Shown here: positions 12,401 through 24,784 of the stretch, piece after piece
Layout of the letters: every line of letters starts with the position of its first letter
How positions within the stretch are numbered: the stretch's first letter is position 1
From: Gelatoporia subvermispora B
Lineage: Eukaryota > Basidiomycota > Agaricomycetes > Polyporales > Gelatoporiaceae
Direction of reading: 5' to 3'
DNA length: 64,000 nucleotides
NCBI GenBank assembly: GCA_000320605.2
Contig: KB445818.1
Location: forward strand, 139,079-203,078
Notes under the pieces: generated by a model
What the model was told of the DNA's origin: nothing
Databases searched by the model: none
Seen by the model: only the letters and a program-made list of their open reading frames with translations
Program-made: the position numbers and the translations under genes

Positions 12401-14070
12401 CCTGCACCTACTGTGCAGATAAACGCCAGTGACTGTGCCACGTACTTGTTCCTTCGCGTCATCTATTGCACTGGGGTTGTTCTACTCATTTTTGTCCCTC
12501 TCGCGGGACATAAACCTTCAATTCACGATGTTCATGATGTCAGATAGGTCACATTGTACACTAACTTTGTTGTGTATCCTACTTTAGTCGCTGCACGCGG
12601 CAGCATCCACGAGGAACAACACAAGCAGGATGACCTTGACTCCGTCCAGTTATAACTTGTCGCTCAGTCTTACTGCAATTTTGCGAAGGGTATTTGGTTC
12701 TGATTGATGGTTTCGGAGCTGATAGGACTTTCACGGCCGGGTACGTGCACGTCGTATGGGTTGGACTCGGAGAACGGATGTCGGTGTGCAGCTGAACTTC
12801 AGTTTGGTGCATTCACATTTGAAGCGGCGTCCAGAGTGTTGCAGGTGAGCGGACGAAGACGGAGCACAGAAGTCCGCTCATCCACAGTCTACTGCCCATC
12901 TGGCGCAAATGACTTCTGCGCTGAATCCCGCTCACTGGGGTTGAGCCAGGAGCGCACCTGGCGCAGAAGTAACCTCGCCGTGACGAGGAACACGCTCGGA
13001 GATGCTATACTTTCTGGTTTTGCCGCCCAACCGTCTCTGTGTCTACGTTTTGTGGATTTCCTGCGAGAGACTCAGACAGCGAAGAGTCTGCAGTGGTCGA
13101 GGGTATGTGTGCTATCCGAGCATATGGCCAGTTTTGTACACAACTGCACTATAATATTTCTTTCAGTGCGGCACCTAATGTCGGTGCTTCATTGCGTCTC
13201 ACAACGATGCCTATCTCGACTGAAAAAGATCCATTGCTTGTGCAGTACGCACAGCACTCATGTGGCTTCCCAGCGGAACGTGGTTCTCTGGTCGATCGAC
13301 AGAAGCGGAGACAAAGAAACGCAAGCAGTGCAAATGCTAGGACAGATGGAAGTGATCAATGCAATGGTACGTTGTGTGCGGCGGACTCAGGTTCTGCATC
13401 AATCGCGCGCAGTGCGTATCACGGCATGTGTCGGGTTCCCCTCTATAGGACGTCCCAGAGGACGACGCAAGCCCTATCGGGCGAAGGCCACGGTTTTTTT
13501 GGATGAGGAAGATACCTTCATAGTACACTTGAGAATATGCTACATCTGGCGCTACTGAGCCTGCTCCGCGAGATGAATCTCAAGGCGAAGACGTTGAGAC
13601 GCGGGTGAGTCCCATTCGCGGTGTCAAGGGCGATGTAGCGGAAGTATCAGCTGACTTGCGCTGCAGGACACCGATCGGTATTTGGCGAGAAGAAGCGGCG
13701 TGTGTTCACTACTTGCCAGGAGCCCGTTAATTCTATTTCTGTACCAATTTACAAATTATTGTACCTCGTTTTACAAACAGTACGTATTACCTTCAAGGTT
13801 TCGCCGAGGAACAGTTTCTGGGATTGTTTGCTTCGGTTTCCTGTTGACGGGTGTAACTGAGTCAAACTTTCTGGCATCACTTGGAAGTCTAAACCATCCT
13901 CGATGCTGAATTTGCCCTTGGAGGAATGTGGCATCGATCTCCTGAGACGATCGTAACGTGGCATCAGCCATGTATGGAACTCCTTAGAACCATATGAGTC
14001 CCGTGCTCTGCACTGCCTCAGGAGTTGATTCGCGCCTATGTGCGATACAGCCTGACATCGTACTACCATT
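9500..14070. other. 4.6 kb accessory region, no confident gene
   Basis: No family was recognised. Two items are worth recording. A diverged repeat of the TS2 upstream region lies at 10205-10335. A stretch at 12840-13510 on the plus strand can be read as three exons with good splice sites (donor GTATGT near 13106, donor GTACGT near 13366) and encodes a basic segment QKRRQRN. It lacks an ATG, and its spacing does not fit a bZIP basic region, so I do not call it a gene. Confidence 0.3.
10205..10335 (+). repeat. diverged repeat flanking the terpene synthase array, copy 2
   Basis: This is the partner of 5625-5930. With TS4 it suggests that upstream DNA was duplicated together with the synthase genes. 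Confidence 0.35.
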
Positions 14071-14075
14071 CCGTC

Positions 14076-16708
14076 ATGTCGACCAAGAGAGACCGAATTG
14101 CGTCTGACACACTCAATCATTCAATCATCATCCTCGAGACACTCAGTCAAGCATCCGATGTTATAGGCGTGGTGCCTCTTGTCGGTACTATAATTGGGGC
14201 ATGCGTGAGTCTACTGCGAGCAATAGAGGTGATGCCTTCGTACTATTTTGTCGATCATAGCCCTGAGCATCAGCGTTGCAGAACGTTAAGATTGCTCAAG
14301 ACCGCTCAAATCGCCTTGCGCGGCGCATAACAAAGCTCGCTGAACATGTTCATGAGACCGTCCACGACGATATCATGGCAGTGGACGCAAGGCTCGAGAC
14401 CAGCTTGTTATCATTGTTGTCGTACGTATACTACAGCAAAACCGGGCATTGCGACGTTCACAGTGTCACATATGCACAGGACGCTGGACCGAATATGCTC
14501 CGACGTCGAGAAGCTGAGGAAAAGAAGAGGATGGGTCCGATTCCTTCGACACAGTAGCATATCGGATACGCTAGATGAGCACGCTGACACATTGGATGCA
14601 GCATGGCGCTCCTTCGATGTCAGGTCCATGTTTGGTTCGTCTCATACGCATGTGCTGATGAATGTTCACTCTTCAGACGTGTTGTTTGATAAGTCTGCGC
14701 CAAAAAATGGACCGCCAGATACAACATCAGCAGAAGCAAGCTGTGTACGATGACCAGCAGGTCAGTGTCCGTTGCCGTCGCGACACTTCGCTCAGTGTCA
14801 TTGATATCCGTGAATGACTACTCTGACATTCACCTTAGTACCGGCTGTTCCGTGCGTCTGACCTAATACTTCGTGAAGTAAGCGGATCGTGGTATATATC
14901 TGACGTGGCCTGCGGCGAAGAGTGGAAGGGTGAATGGGATGGCAGAGCTGTCGCCATACGTATCGTCAATGATATAGCAGATCCAACTGTGAGCCAAGCA
15001 TTTTGGGAGCATGCCTGTGAATACTAACCGGCTTCCATGTTAGGTTTCATCAGCTCTCCTCTGTAGGACAGCACCCAAGCTGTAAGCATCTTCACAAACA
15101 ATTGTGATTGTTCTTTGAATGTCACCTCTATACGTCAGATATCACCCGCGTATTGCGCAGGTACTGGGCTACTCGCACCCGGATCTTGAGCAGAGATTTT
15201 ACGTTCTCGAAACTGGTGAGAGTTGACTTCTCATGTGAGACTACCAGCTACTTCATGAGTCTCGCGGTGTCAATAGGGTCCGTTCCATTGCTACATTGCT
15301 ATAGTATATCTGATACAAGAACAAAGCTCATCACTTGGCTTGAGACGGTCAGTTCCGGTCATGGTACTCATAGAGCCAGATTCCGAGCCACTAACGCCAC
15401 CGTTCGCAGATGCTCGACCATCAGGTATTTCGAGGCTCCTACACCGGGGCTCCAAGTTTGACACATCTTTCTGTATGTAGGCCGCATGTCGCAGCGCATT
15501 GCCACTGCTTGCGGACTACCCTTACCACGTCAGTTGACTATCACACAGCCAATAGAAATCGGAAGGTCCCTGATGCTCACCTAGGACTGCTACGAAGAGC
15601 CATGTTTACAAACGGCTACACTCGATGCAAATGGGAAACTCTTGCTGACTATGGATGACCTTATACATGGTTCCTTTGCTTGTATGTGGAGGTCATGGGT
15701 TCGCCAATTCGATCAAGTAAGCATATATCACTCAGTTCGAACCAGTTTTTCCCGCACAAACCGATGTTCCGCAGCGCATGTCGCACGCCAAGGGAGATTA
15801 TATACCATACGATGCTGATGTCGTGCGCGAAATGCTGTCCTGCGTCAAGGACGGTTCCACAAAGTCCAGAGTGACATTCGACTGGACATATTTAGGTGAA
15901 AATGGCATCATCTCAAACAAGGTTGCTCCTGGAGACTATGGGTACATGTGCGAACGGTCCGGTGACTTTGTACGCTTGGGGAACATCGTCGATCTGCTCG
16001 ACGGCGACCACCGACTAGCAGATGGCATTGTCGAAGCATATCATTATGTTTCATCATCTGATCAGGAGGGAATGGTGGAAGGGCTTCCGGAATGCATACC
16101 GTACGTACTTTTGTATGAGAAGCATTTGCAGCCCGACATACTGAGCACAAGTCTATAGGGTACAACTTACAGCCGGAGAGACGCACATAAATAGCAGTGT
16201 GTCGCTGAAGCATTGGTGCAAGATGGCGTATTGGGACCAAATAGAAAGCATTTCTCGCACGCACCACTTGCCCATCCACAGCCTTATGATCAGTACGTCA
16301 CTGAAATATACTGCAACACACCGGTCCCCTGAGGTTAGAACGCTGTAGTCGACGCCAATGTCCTCACGGCTTCCGCATACGTGGTTAGCAGCTCTCCGAA
16401 GAACAGAGAAGTGACCACGTCGCCGATCGTACCACAAGAATGCAGCACACGCTCGATCCTCCCAGTACATCAACAGGAATCCGACAAGTCTAGTGCAGGT
16501 AAGTCAATTATATTCGTCAATGCGACAGTTGTGGTCTCACGGGCAAGCGCAAGGTACCGCGAATCTCTATTTCCACCGCGTAGTCAGCAAAAAGGATCTT
16601 GGCCGTGAGGTACCTAGACCATGGGGTCACTGGTCATTAGACCCCGAGTCGTGTCCCGGTCCTTGGCCTGATTTGAACATCACAGGTCTCGAACTCCAAC
16701 ACTGGTGA
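14076..16708 (+). CDS. MLKL-like helical domain-pseudokinase protein, intact (copy B)
   Basis: Fifteen exons: 14076-14228, 14282-14421, 14480-14618, 14677-14760, 14839-14988, 15044-15081, 15139-15215, 15277-15347, 15410-15424, 15481-15528, 15585-15716, 15775-16100, 16159-16292, 16349-16498 and 16584-16708. They total 1782 nt and 593 aa; every phase matches. Residues 1-172 are helical with a hydrophobic VIGVVPLVGTIIGA helix and resemble the fungal HeLo/MLKL-type N-terminal domain. Residues 173-349 are kinase-like: N-lobe W201-x-G...VAIRIV with Arg213 replacing the VAIK lysine, then YHPRIAQVLGYSHPD and FYVLETG (hinge side). No conserved HRD loop is visible, and TMDDL at 327-331 lies where DFG is expected, so it is probably a pseudokinase. 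Residues 350-593 form a domain unknown to me, with GDYGY, FVRLGNIVDLL and WGHWSL signatures shared by copies A, C and D. It may act in cell death or non-self recognition by analogy with MLKL; this is inference. Confidence 0.75.
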
Positions 16709-17019
16709 GTTACAAGCAAGCTTCTTGTGCGAATGGCTCTGATCATGGAGCTTAGCTCGGCGGCCAGCTGGCACCGGCTCACAGTCCTAGAAGCTGAATT
16801 ATACCTTTACCTAAGACGACAAGAGAAGGCGTGTGACTTATCGGAATGCTGGAACAGCGTTCAAGACCAGTGACATCTTCTCTGCTCTGCATGATGCCCG
16901 GGTCTCTCATAACTCCCGCATAACATACAATCAGTGACATTTGTCTCAGTGCAGTCTGATGTATACCTCGGAATTTATATTTACAATGAAAGGAAGTTGG
17001 ATTTGATTCCTGACGCGTA

Positions 17020-19852
17020 TCACGTCCTGTCTACCTCCACGACATCGTTCCGGACGATATCAAGCTTAGGCTTGACATCCGGGTCTTCGATAGCAGATGC
17101 GCGATCAGCACCGTCCATTCCATCGTCGTCCATATCTATAGTCCGCCTAGCTCTGCGCTCATCCCTGCGCTGGAGATAGAGTACTGTGAGGGCTGTGCAT
17201 ACTGTGGGATGTTGTATTTGATCAGAATATGCCGACTTTTGTGTATGACATACGTACTCATGGCGAAGTCGATGCACGCTGTCGCCACATTCCCCTTGAA
17301 TACCCTAAATATATTGTAAGATAATGAAACTTCGTTGTAGGTACAATACACACCGTGGCTGCTCGACTTGCGGAAAGATGACGCTAGTGCAAGGGTGTGA
17401 GCAAGAATTCGAGCTAAGTGGAAGGCTTAAGTCGTACATGGGTAACCACGCTTGTGTCACATAAGCAAACGTATTGCAACTTGCGACGACGAAGGAGCGC
17501 TCTAAAAATTGTTCTCAGGAGCTATCATCGTCTCATAACATCCGCATTCACTCTCGTTGTCGCTCCCAGTCAGTTCATTCGCCCAGGCGAGAATGAGCCC
17601 CGATAACCCGCCCGTGACGGACGTCTACGCCAGGGTTTAGCGTATGTTAGTCTACGTCTACTAGAATAGGAAGGTCACTCACAAAGTAGTAGAATACCCA
17701 ACGCCTATTCCTTGTGAATCAGATCGAGAGTGGTATGTCCAAGGATCAGGGACACGGTACCTGGTAATGTGCGTGTACACTGGGGTGGCAGCAAGCACGA
17801 TACAGGTGATGACACTCCACGTCTGCCTCCGTGCTCGGTCAGACTTCATATATCGGCCCAAGGACTACGTACCCCTGCAACGATGATAGGAGGCCATCTT
17901 GCCTTCACTGCATCCGACCACCATGCCCAGATCAACGCTAGGTAGGGTGATGACGATAAAAACATAACTTGAATGGGAAAACCACGACTCACTCGTCACT
18001 ACCTGAATGGCCTGTATCCCCAGAGGATATGTATTGATTTGTCCAACCGTGTACACTTGGTGACCGGGGGTATTGAAACTCTTGAGCCTAAAGGCATATC
18101 ATTGAATTCCATTTCGTTGTCACCACGATAATATGCGGGACACCGTACCAGAAGATCATCGAGGTAGAAGGGCCACTTCCATTATTGAACTGCAGGTAAA
18201 TGAATTGTCGTCATGAGGATCATATACTCGATCGGACACACTTACTAAGATATACACTGAAAGTTTTGGATCAGCTTAGACTACATATCGAAGGAAGGTT
18301 ACTTACGGAGTGTCAAAAGATACACATGCCACGTCTTGAAGAACCCAAGAACCTGGTTACACGAGCTGTCAGCTGTCGCAGTTATAAATATAGTCCGCAG
18401 ATCACACCTTCTCTCGAGTGAACTTTTCTGGAGGCTTTCGACCGATTTCTTCCATTCTACGCTTTGCAAGGTCTATCTGTGACTGGGTATAGAACATTGA
18501 AGGTCGCGTATTCGATGGGAGGTCTACCAGTATGTGCGGAATTTTTAAACTGTCAAGTGATGGCAACAAGATGTTACCAACCTGGCATGATTAGGAATCC
18601 AAGCAGTGCAATGGGGATCGTGATAATGCCGTCGATGATAAATAGCCCTACATATCGCGGTAGGTGAACACAGCTTCGTGAACACAAAAGCGAGAATGGT
18701 ACATTTCCATCCTGCGAGGCCGTATACGCCATTCAAGCCGTTATAAGCGCCCTCGTGTCAACGTCAGTGCTCATCGATAAACTGATCAAGGCGCCAAAGT
18801 CACCGTCTGCAAGAATCCGCTGAACATGGGTCCTATCGCGCTGGCAGTCTACATAATGATCTTAGGTCACGGAAGTCATGTCTGTCGTGTCATTTGAACG
18901 CTCACATGAAAAATGCACGCTCTCTTGCCGAGCTCGTCCCCCTTGTACCAGCTACCAATCACATATTGGATAGCAGGATAGAAGGTCGACTCCGCGAGAC
19001 CTGGATCAGATGATATCAGATGTTTTGGCAGTGCTCTTGGGTTCAGGACGGAGCTGATTTCAGGACGCACCAACGAAGAATCTGATTATCACCAATGCCT
19101 CAAAGCTGTTCGCGGTCGCGAGAACCATAGTTAGCACGCTCCAGATCACCTCCATGGCCGGAATCTGGGCAGTGACAACACAAATTGAGCAGAGGTATGA
19201 AGCCACTTCTCCAAGTACAGACCCATATCGAGGGCCGAATTCTAGTAATCAACATACTGGTACAAAATTGAGTCGTGTGTGATAAGCGCAAGATATAGCG
19301 ATAGGAAGACTCACTTCGACGGAATTTGACCAATGACATATCCGACTGTCCATGCGGTCGTGATGTAATTGAGTTGATTTCCATGTCTAAGGTGGTCAGC
19401 CCAGTAGTACCTAAGCGGCGGGGGTGGGTCTCACAATCCCAGACTGGATGGCGACATGAGCGACAGAGAGGCGCGCGGGATAGATAAACGTACTCTTCTT
19501 GCATTCCTGAGACGTATGCATTCTATTGGAGCTACTCAGGACTGGCAGTGCTCACGTAGATTGAGCTACTCACCGTCACATTTTGCTGATCTAGGTACGT
19601 GTTGAAGACGATAGTTAGGCCGAGTGGCTCACAAAGAAGAGACGTGTAACTTATTTGCTGAAGTATGATAGCGCAGCATATGTCAAAAGGCAAGCATCAA
19701 GTTTCGCCAAGAAACTGCGTTCCTCAGGCGACTTGTCCCAAGTATCCCTGCGTGAGTAGAGTCATGTAGGTCGACCTAAGACTAATAGAGGACCATACAA
19801 ACCAGATATAACTCCTCAGAGGCCTCCGCGATTCAGCAGTCTTCACGGTCAT
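17020..19852 (-). CDS. MFS transporter, Dal5-type anion:cation symporter family
   Basis: I rebuilt 24 exons from ATG at 19852 to TGA at 17020. They total 1506 nt and 501 aa, with all phases matching, and include an 11-nt exon (18256-18246). Family signatures appear in order: [104 protein letters not shown] and a charged cytoplasmic tail [11 protein letters not shown]. These fit fungal permeases of the allantoate/pantothenate/biotin group, 12-helix plasma-membrane symporters of organic anions; the substrate is not predictable. Exon 2 (19747-19655) and exon 3 (19598-19574) join in frame only if the intron between them starts with AT and ends with AC. It is divergent from the oxygenase at 21240. 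Confidence 0.82.
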
Positions 19853-21239
19853 CTTATCGAAGGTACGAAGACGAGCCGGAAGAGACTCCAATTTAGGCGC
19901 GATTAGGCCTTCGGTTTATACGGTCACTTGCCAGTGTATAGTCCCTGTGGTCTGGCCGTTTCGCTCGCGCCCGAGAAGTCATCCGGAGTGCAAATGGCAC
20001 CATCGTCGATAGCAGTCTTGGAGCGATTTAGTGGAGGTACAGAGAAGCATCGACGCGGTCCAGCGCATCAAGCTACCCGAGTGTTCCTGGTCTACCGAGG
20101 ACGGGCTATGACTGAGCAAGGGTAGAAGCACGCGAGATTTGAGCGGAATGAGAGGAGGTTTGCTTCCAAGAGAACTCTCGAGACCTCATGAGCAGACCCT
20201 GGGACCCAACGAACGCCAATAGCACAATCGAGGAACAGGATGAGGTGACCGGCTAGGCGCTCTGTCGCCTCTTTCGGCCATCTGAGTCTGTCGAACCAAC
20301 AGCTCACTAGATCGAAGAAAAAATGTATGCTTGCAGCGCAGTGAAGGAAATAAATGTGTTCAATACCACGCCGAATACATCCTGCGTACATGCGCTTGTC
20401 TGTATGAACAGAGAAGGGTTCAAACGTTGATCGAAAAGCAAAGGTAAGACGCGCTTGTGGCTGAGGCGTCGTTTCAAGCTCCGCGACATATTTCGGCCTT
20501 TTCCGGTGCTGCCCGGAGCGTGTCCCGGCGGCAGTCCTCACAAAGTGAACAGACATCCATGCTTTCAACCATCGAGTCTCTAGGGTCATCTGCCTTGCTC
20601 AATGCCCTAGAGTCCTATCTCGGCGTTCAGCTCGAATGTGCCACGTATTCGTATTTTCCCAAATATATGTTACCTCTCTCCAGTGCCAACTGCGTTCCGT
20701 CATAGGTGCGATTAGCTACGCCTGGTAGTCGTCCCTATGGTATCATCGCTGAAGAACAAGGACCTAGATATTATTGAAGGCCATGTAATACCCATTCTCC
20801 AATATCGGATTTTCTTCTTTAACTATGAAGACAATGAAATTCAGGCCGTTCGACCCCACGCAATCGGAAGCGTCGTACGATCTCAGATTAGCTGTCTATA
20901 CATACACCACCGCGATCCTTTCTCGATGTGTTCAGGTGACCAGAACGCGAGAAGCACGCAACTATTGGGCGTGCTCCTATTCTACCGCGAATCCACTCCT
21001 TATCTGCAGGGTCCATCCCGTGATGAAAAGCCGATCACACCATCGAGGATCGCAATGAGGTGACTCTCCAAGCGTGCCCAAGAAGCTCGTTCACCAACGC
21101 AGTGTTGGTAAGATCACGGCCGAGCTTATGATAGCCTTCGTCAATCGCAGTCATAAAGCGGCACACATGTGGGTAATTAGGAACAACTGGTCTCGCCCCC
21201 ACCTGCGACCGTCGATCATCTCTTCGTCCCAATCCCATT
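19853..21239. other. divergent intergenic region between transporter and oxygenase
   Basis: This is 1.4 kb upstream of both flanking genes. A minus-strand frame at 20589-20092 (165 codons) and several plus-strand frames are open but show no motif or splice support. I treat the interval as regulatory or decayed DNA. Confidence 0.3.
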
Positions 21240-22862
21240 ATGCCCGTTCCAGTCCCTGAACTCGGCTCGTATAACTTTGTACAAGAGACCAAGGTACTGT
21301 GTTCCGCCACTTGCAGTGGGTTCCACTTCTGATTAGCTTGGGATTCGCAGGAAGACCTTGACTGGGCTGACTTGGTCACCATCGACCTCGGTCTGTTCGG
21401 TACTCCGGAGGGCAAGAAGCAATTAGCTGCTACACTTGTCAAGGCCGTGCGCGAGGACGGCTTCTTCTATGTGAAGAACTTCAACATCTCACAAGAGCAC
21501 GTCAACCGGCAGTTCTCCCTTGGCAAGCAGTTCTACGATATTCCACTCGAGGAGAAATTGAAGTATGTCCCGGAGGGCCTCGGTGAGTTTCTCAGCCTAT
21601 CAAACCTCGCCATGGTTTTGATGATTTGCCAGACAACGGTGCATTCAACGGATACGTGCCTGGTGGTCGGCGAATGTGTGACGCCCCTTACATTCGGGTC
21701 GTTCTTGTGATTGACGCTCGTATAGCCTGGAACCTGTCTCTGGATTGAGAGATCGCACCGAAGTCTATAATATTCCCAGTGAGTATACATCCCATTGGAG
21801 CATATCGGCACGGTATTGAACGCATAGCGCAGAATTCAATGGAGACTTTGAGCACCAGCACCCCGACATTGTGCAGAGCAACCTGCCTGAGATCGAACAG
21901 TTTGCCAGGGTGAACCCCCTTATTTTGCTATAGATTATCCCGATCGCTTACAGCTTGAGATAGTCACTTCATACTGAGGTCCTCGACCCCCTGCATGTGC
22001 TGCTCGCTATCGCGCTCGAACTCCCCGAGGATTACTTCACGAACATCCACAAGTACGACATCAAGAGCGAGGTCAGTATGCCTTCTTCAGTAATCCACCC
22101 AGTGTTAACATGGTGACGTGAATCAGGACCACCTGCGTTACATGAAGTACTCCAAGTACACTCCCGAGGAGAATCTCAAACTCAATGGTCTCTGGGGTCG
22201 CGGGCACACCGGTTCGTCCCTTCGTCCTTTCCAGTCCAGCATAACTCAATCGTAGTTTCCAGATCTGGGTTCTTTCACTCTGTTGTTCCGCCAGCCCGTC
22301 GCCGCGCTACAGATCAAGAACCACGTCACGGGCGAGTGGAAGTGGGTCAAGCCACAAGACGGCACGCTCACCGTTAACACCTGCGACGCCCTGTCCTTCC
22401 TGACCGGAGGGTACGTCAAGAGCACAGTACACCGTGTCGCTGTGCCTCCGAAGGACCAGCAGCACGTTGATAGATTGGGCCTGCTCTACTTCTCGCGGTG
22501 CGTATCATACAATTTTCCACAGATAGACTTGATGTAGTTGGACGAAACTGACCCACATGTACATAGCCCGCACAATGATGTCCCCCTCGCCACGATCCAG
22601 GACTCTCCAGTTCTCCAACGCGCGGGCGCCACTCAGAATGAATTCGAGGCGAGCGGCAATCCCGTGCCCACCATGGAAGGTCAGCGCCTGCGTCTTCGCC
22701 TCCTGATGATACAACTGACCGAGTTCCGTCCGATCTGTGATCTGTACAGAGTGGACGTTCGCGAAGCAAAAGTGGCAGCGCGCGAAGAACATCGTGCGAG
22801 GCGACACCAGCCACGCAACCGCTCAGATCCTTCCGGGGTGGAACGAGAAGGTGTATGCATAG
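21240..22862 (+). CDS. 2-oxoglutarate/Fe(II)-dependent oxygenase, isopenicillin N synthase-like
   Basis: Ten exons: 21240-21293, 21351-21582, 21633-21675, 21726-21778, 21833-21909, 21964-22071, 22127-22211, 22263-22497, 22567-22679 and 22750-22862. They total 1113 nt and 370 aa, all in phase. The N-terminal DIOX_N part includes VREDGFFYVKNF and LGKQFYDIPLEEK. The jelly-roll core carries the iron ligands H216-T-D218 and H274 (STVHRVAVP). The co-substrate region normally reads RxS; here it is R288-L-G290, so the Ser is Gly. The C terminus WTFAKQKWQRAK follows the pattern of basidiomycete paralogs. The enzyme would couple 2-oxoglutarate decarboxylation to oxidation of an unknown metabolite. The nearest terpene synthase is over 11 kb away, so a pathway link is not supported. 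Confidence 0.88.
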
Positions 22863-23911
22863 ACTGGAACGAACGGCGCGTCGGAGTGATCATAGTTCAA
22901 TCAAACTTGTACATCAGCACTGCTCGTGGATTTGTATCAAGAAGATTTATGCGATCTGGGAGACGTCGGCTGATTCATGAAGAAGCTGCTGTTGATGATC
23001 ATCGGACGTATGAATGTCGGGGTCAATGTTCATGATGTCCGTCACGGAACAGTTCAAGTTCTGGCCGTGATCTGATGGTCAAGCAGTGTCAATTCAACTA
23101 TGAATCGAAGAAGCAGATTTGGGTATCTAGGCATGTCGCTTGTGAACGCAGGACAGTGGATAGTTCTCGATGTAAGTCAGTCTTCTAAGTATCGCCACCA
23201 AGTCACGAGCCCCCGAGCGCCAATCTCCATTGCATAGCCTGGTTCTGGTGCAGATCAAGGGCATTGACAGAAACAGCTTTGTATCTGCAATATCTCGTGA
23301 CGTCACGATCACATTTACGTGCATTAACAGTACTGCTGTTGTAGCAAACAATTTACACACTCAGCCTAGGATATGACAAACAGTCTGTAATATGATTTCC
23401 TCTTGTTGTCGCATCTATTGCAAGCCGATATGCTCAGTAGAATGGGCAAGGTTACAAACACTACAAGTGCTACGCTGTGATGCAGATGGCTACTACAGCG
23501 TGTATTGGTGGGTGTGATACAATCCCGATAGATACCACCTCGCACATTGTATTTGCGAATTATACACTTCGCATCGGAACTCTAAGACAATGGATGATAT
23601 GCGCCGTATCGCCCACTGTAGCGCCAAGTTATACCTTGCGGGAAACGCAGTGATTAAGTCGTCATAAATTCCACGATATGATTCATCAGGTGAAGTGTGT
23701 GATTGAAGACACATTTGCACCTACGTGACGGAATCCTTGATCGAGCGTACGATCTCTTGGTCTCAGCGCCCCGACATCACCATTGGATGTTCGGAATGCC
23801 ACTGTGCTCCTGATCGTAGCACCATTCTACAGAAATCAGTTCCCCGCCCCGTGTTTGATTTATGGGATATTGTGCAAGATTATGATTATGTTGACACCCT
23901 GCGTCCTGTGC

Positions 23912-24387
23912 CGCAGCTCGGCGATGAATGTTTTCTGCTGTGCTGTTCGCAGCGCGAATGCACGTAATGAACCGCAGTCCTGTCAGAGGGAGGAATGGAA
24001 CTAGCAGATATCGCAACAACAATCAGCGCGCAGATAACAGCATGGACTCCTGGCTGTGCTTCTCTGAGCTCTATTTCAATAATTTGTAGCCTCGAAGATC
24101 GTGACAGAGTGTCGGAGTAAGAGCTGCTCGAATGTGCAACATGCCTGACCAACATTGGACCCCCATGGGCGGGGGAGGAGGCGTCGTCTTCTTTGGAAAC
24201 AGATGGGTCATTCTCATATTTGAGAAATACATCGCAAGAAGCAGAACTGTTGCATCCGAAGTGACTAGTGAGGACTCGCGACAGGTCGTCCGAGAACAGT
24301 CCGACCTATCGGCGGGGTTATGTTGACTGAGTGTGAGAATCCGAGGAAAGCTATCCAAGTACCACAGCGTCATTTAGACGTAACACG
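23912..24387. repeat. direct duplication, unit 1
   Basis: It begins with GCAGCTCGGCG.TGAATG and ends with ACCA.AGCGTCA.TT.GACGT, both shared with unit 2 at 24785-25253. Internal similarity is interrupted by small indels, so the duplication is old. A minus-strand reading frame segment TLWYL is kept in both units. Confidence 0.5.
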
Positions 24388-24784
24388 GGCCGGGTATATA
24401 GAGGGAAGCTACTCTGTATTTCGAGCATGTTGGGTTGTGAGGTACAACATTGTCCGAGTCAACGCTGTCATCGGAGTGAGATACTGCCCATAAGACTGAT
24501 ATGGGGGCGGGGAACAAGACAGAATGCATAGCATAATTGTGTTATATATCCGACAGGTAGATGTGTGGTATACTGACGTGTTTGGATGTACATGTAGGCG
24601 ACCGGGTCGACAAGAGAAAGAATGGTGAACACGTAGAAATGATAGGAGCTTAATCAGAGCAGCGATTGCATACCGTCATGATGCTCCGTAGCGTAGTCCA
24701 ATTATACTGAGCTGTTCCTCCTCTCGTTTGAATCATGAAGCCTTCTACAAGGTCTTAGCTATTCTTGCACCTCGTATCTTTCGT

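Noticed and set aside
12704..13558. 284-codon plus-strand frame, and a three-exon alternative with a basic segment
   Set aside because: No domain. The basic segment QKRRQRN does not have bZIP spacing (the Arg falls one residue short), and the spliced version lacks an ATG.
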